DNA of 64,000 nt from the NCBI GenBank assembly GCA_037954235.1, contig JBBMOA010000004.1, positions 16,929,101-16,993,100 on the forward strand. Direction: 5' to 3'. Positions within the stretch are counted from its first letter, which is position 1; every line of letters starts with the position of its first letter. The notes under the pieces were generated by a model. It was not told the DNA's origin. It searched no databases and was given only the letters and a program-made list of their open reading frames with translations. Shown here piece by piece: positions 61,576 through 64,000 of the stretch. Made by a program: the position numbers and the translations under genes. The stretch is from Aulostomus chinensis (Eukaryota; Chordata; Actinopteri; Syngnathiformes; Aulostomidae).

Positions 61576-61651
61576 CTGTAAAGCACGATGAATTGTGTAT
61601 GAATGGTGCTATACAAGTAAATTTGCCTTGCCTTGCCTTGCCTTGCCTTGA
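61576..61651 (+). mobile_element. LINE/SINE 3' tail with (TTGCC)n
   Basis: CTGTAAAGCACGATGAATTG, then GAATGGTGCTATACAAGTAA, is closed by five to six copies of the pentamer TTGCC. This is the standard 3'-end shape of fish L2-type elements. It resembles the tail at 42138-42215 but has a different terminal pentamer. Confidence 0.55.
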
Positions 61652-61875
61652 ACCCAGGCTCCCGCGCATTTTCAGACACAAGCAGACAAATGGTTTCACA
61701 GTATTTCAGGGTAGAAGACACTGGTATGTAGAACCCAGTCTCAGTCAACAACAGATGTGACTACAAAAAAATGAGACTGTTAGATTCAGGCAAAAAAATA
61801 ATTAAAACAAAAAACAAAAAAACGCAAGGTTAGGCTGACGGGAAGATCATATTTCCAGTTCAAATAAACCTTTTT

Positions 61876-61945
61876 TGTGGGCGCAGACTAGTGTAGCGCT
61901 CTATTAACACAAGGGGTCGCCAGTTCGAGTCCCCACATTTACCTC
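61876..61945 (+). mobile_element. tRNA-like sequence, probable SINE head
   Basis: The segment has a TGGGCGCAGACTAGTGTAGC A-box-like start and a strong B box AGTTCGAGTCC at 61922-61932. Outer TGTGGG and CCCACA could pair as a 6-bp acceptor-like stem. The anticodon and T arms do not fold well, so a working tRNA is unlikely; a tRNA-derived SINE remnant is preferred. Confidence 0.5.
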
Positions 61946-62043
61946 CAGCTTGGGTGGGAATCCAAGGAGGGTGAAAAGAATAAACTCAAAAAAACTTTTA
62001 TAAATTATTGCATGACTCGTATCGGCATCAGCTGGTGGGTTCC

Positions 62044-62295
62044 TAGTTGAGCTGCAGCAACTAATCACCGGTTATTTTGGTAATCGATTAATCATTTCAA
62101 TGTCTTTTCAAGAAAAATATATTTTGATTCCACATTCTAAAACACAAGGATATTTTTTGTTGTCATTTATGTCAGAAAAATTAAGTATTTGTGTTTTGGA
62201 CCGTTGGATGAAAACAAGAAGTTATCTGAACATGGAAGTTGTGATCATTTCATGCACTTTACGGACTAAACAATTCATCTTGAAAGATAAACTGC
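62044..62295. mobile_element. AT-rich dispersed element (ATCGATTAAT family)
   Basis: The left part reads GCTGCAGCAACTAATCACCG, then GGTAATCGATTAATCATT. The right part has GGAAGTTGTGATCATTTCAT, then ACGGACTAAACAATTCATC. These match the shape of a very common non-autonomous fish element with palindromic AATCGATTAATC ends, here diverged. No coding potential. Confidence 0.45.
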
Positions 62296-62407
62296 AGATT
62301 CATGCAGCCTTCATTCAATATTAAATAACCGCCAACACTCGATCAAGAAAATGTGAGATTTTCATGAGGGTGCTGATGAAATACCAAAGAGGCTTAATTT
62401 TCTATGA

Positions 62408-62436
62408 CAAGTGAGGTCAAGTGAGGTCAAGTGAGT
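62408..62436 (+). repeat. 10-bp minisatellite, about 3 copies
   Basis: The unit GTGAGGTCAA is repeated nearly three times in tandem. It is short and isolated. Confidence 0.8.
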
Positions 62437-62782
62437 TTGAAAAATAGAAAATAGTGGCAGGTAAACACAATTAAAAGTTCCATGATCTGACCCTGGACTT
62501 TGAACGCACCATACAGACCACATCTTTTTTACTGAGATTGTTTCATTTCCTTGCAAACCAGAACCGCAAGCACTCGTCATGATTTGATGTCATCATCGCT
62601 TCACTTTAGCGGCGTTTTAGAGAAAACTGGCTGTTTACGGGAAAGAATGACTGCAGTTAAACATGCAGATAGAGTGAACTCACTGACACTCACAGACAAA
62701 CAGGTGTCTTTACTCTCTCTGTCTAGCAAGACATTACTCTAATTAAATTTAAGTGTTTCAGACATTTGATCCTTCTCTCTCA

Positions 62783-62824
<42 letters not shown>

Positions 62825-63509
62825 TAGAATGACACATATACCAGGCAGGTTTGTAGTTCAGACCACGCAGAGGGAAGCTGAGGCTGAAAAAATCGAGTGT
62901 ACGATGCAAAATTCACTCAAACCGCAGGTGGCGTTATGATCTCTGCTGAAGGTCGTCATTATCTGTTTAGGTCATAACTGTTCCCTCTTGGCTCATAATA
63001 GCTCGCCACCTCTTTACTTCCTGGATATTTTGTTGCTATGCAATTTATAGTACAAACTGCAGGTGTCACCTCATCCCCTTTTCACTGTCTTTCTTTGTGA
63101 GGCACTGCTGACCATATTCTTGTCTTAAAATTTCCTCTTAAACTTCTGGTAACCATATTTGAACTCAAATCAGTTTTGAGCCGTTGATTTAAAGGCACAA
63201 GATGAAGTCTAGTAAAAGGGTGAATGATATTACAGCTATATAATATGACGCGTAGGTCTGTGGCTCTCAAACTTGGCACTGAAGAAGGAAATGTGTCTGG
63301 CTTGGATGTAATTAATCCTACAGTCTGCCTCTGTCATGCATGGACCAGTAAAGCCTTGGTTGGTTGGGGGTGGGGAGGGGGGGGTTTATTCAGTCAGATA
63401 TTGGTTCAGGGAGCTTGAGCGTGTTTCTCATTCCGCTTCGGGCCACATTTTCAAGAGGCAGTCCAGGGAATGCTTCAACTTCTCAAGCCTCCTCTTCTCC
63501 CTCCTCTGG

Positions 63510-63554
<45 letters not shown>

Positions 63555-63630
63555 AGAAGCAGTGTACATAGTAAGTAGATATGAGGAACTGCTGGAAATT
63601 AACACCTATAATCTCAACTGGAAACACAAC

Positions 63631-63688
<58 letters not shown>

Positions 63689-64000
63689 ACACTACTGACT
63701 GACAGCACAACAGGGAAATTACCACCCTCCAACCAGACAAATGAAATTGTCTGTCTTAGCAGCAGGTTTGTCTGCTCCACCAGGCTCTCTTGCAGAACTA
63801 ACACACGGAGGTCCAGCTTTCCTCGGAAACGAATCCGACTTTTTACTTTTTCTTTTCCTTTCAAAAGAAAGACTTTCCCAAAACTGTGGGCAACAAATTT
63901 ATAAACCTAATTCAAACATTTCTGGAAGTTTGACTTAGAACAAATGACCTACATGTAGTTCAAAGTTAATTTACATGAAGCTACTTTAGCATATTTTACC

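Larger units (their letters stand above)
58255..64000. other. Region upstream of prr5: no gene recognised
   Basis: This 5.7 kb must hold or precede the prr5 first exon and promoter, but I could not place them. Plus-strand open frames here (for example 58768-59061, 97 codons) show no family similarity that I recognise. The region contains TG/CG-alternating DNA (60570-60787), a LINE tail, a tRNA-like SINE remnant, an AT-rich dispersed element, a (CT)n run (about 63513-63552) and (CA)n runs (62802-62822, 63628-63690). Confidence 0.5.

Noticed and set aside
61876..61945. Functional tRNA gene
   Set aside because: The B box is good and a 6-bp outer stem can form, but the anticodon and T arms do not pair properly; a SINE remnant fits better.
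63553..63569. Micro-exon between CTCTCCCAG and GTAAGT after the (CT)n run
   Set aside because: The splice-like signals arise from the microsatellite edge, and there are no neighbouring exons or known gene to join.

Overview
This is a window of vertebrate nuclear DNA, almost certainly from a teleost fish. Coding sequence sits in short exons with GT-AG introns. Introns are compact (many 70-700 bp) and full of (CA)n/(GT)n and (CT)n microsatellites. The dispersed repeats (a Tc1-like element, a tRNA-derived SINE, LINE 3' tails) look like ones common in fish. Reconstructed proteins are close to, but not the same as, mammalian orthologues.

Layout, left to right. (1) <1-17.1 kb, plus strand: the 3' part (11 coding exons) of a voltage-gated calcium channel alpha2/delta subunit gene, best read as cacna2d4. 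Its penultimate intron is a U12-type AT-AC intron, and the protein ends in a GPI-anchor-like tail. (2) 18.0-33.6 kb, plus strand: complete cpsf6 (cleavage factor Im 68/72 kDa subunit), with a probable in-frame alternative exon, an internally deleted Tc1-like element in an intron, and a roughly 6.7-kb 3' untranslated region. (3) 36.3-38.9 kb, plus strand: complete yeats4 (GAS41), 7 exons, 226 aa. (4) 40.7-45.9 kb, plus strand: complete napepld (NAPE-hydrolysing phospholipase D), 9 coding exons, 403 aa, with a probable noncoding first exon and a CACGTG-type promoter. (5) 48.7-58.3 kb, minus strand: prr5 (Protor-1, an mTORC2 subunit), 8 coding exons. Its first coding exon(s) were not found. (6) 58.3-64 kb: no gene recognised; only microsatellites and repeat fragments.

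The genes do not form a pathway. cpsf6 acts in pre-mRNA 3'-end processing, yeats4 in acyl-lysine reading in chromatin complexes, napepld in N-acylethanolamine synthesis, prr5 in mTORC2 signalling and cacna2d4 in calcium channel trafficking. They are neighbours by synteny. From memory their human orthologues lie in separate places (12p13, 12q15, 7q22, 22q13), so the block looks like a fish-specific or ancestral arrangement. napepld and prr5 are convergent; the first four genes are co-oriented.

I found no bacterial-type system, CRISPR array, rRNA or convincing functional tRNA, and no clear new gene. The most notable observations are the AT-AC intron, the recurrent (TG)n/(CT)n tracts touching splice sites (especially in prr5), a one-residue-shorter FG segment in CPSF6, a SINE with perfect target-site duplications inside a 641-bp prr5 intron, and a degenerate 40-57 bp repeat downstream of napepld. 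Exon limits were set by reading splice sites and frame continuity by eye. Gene identities and human residue comparisons rest on remembered family sequences, not on a search.
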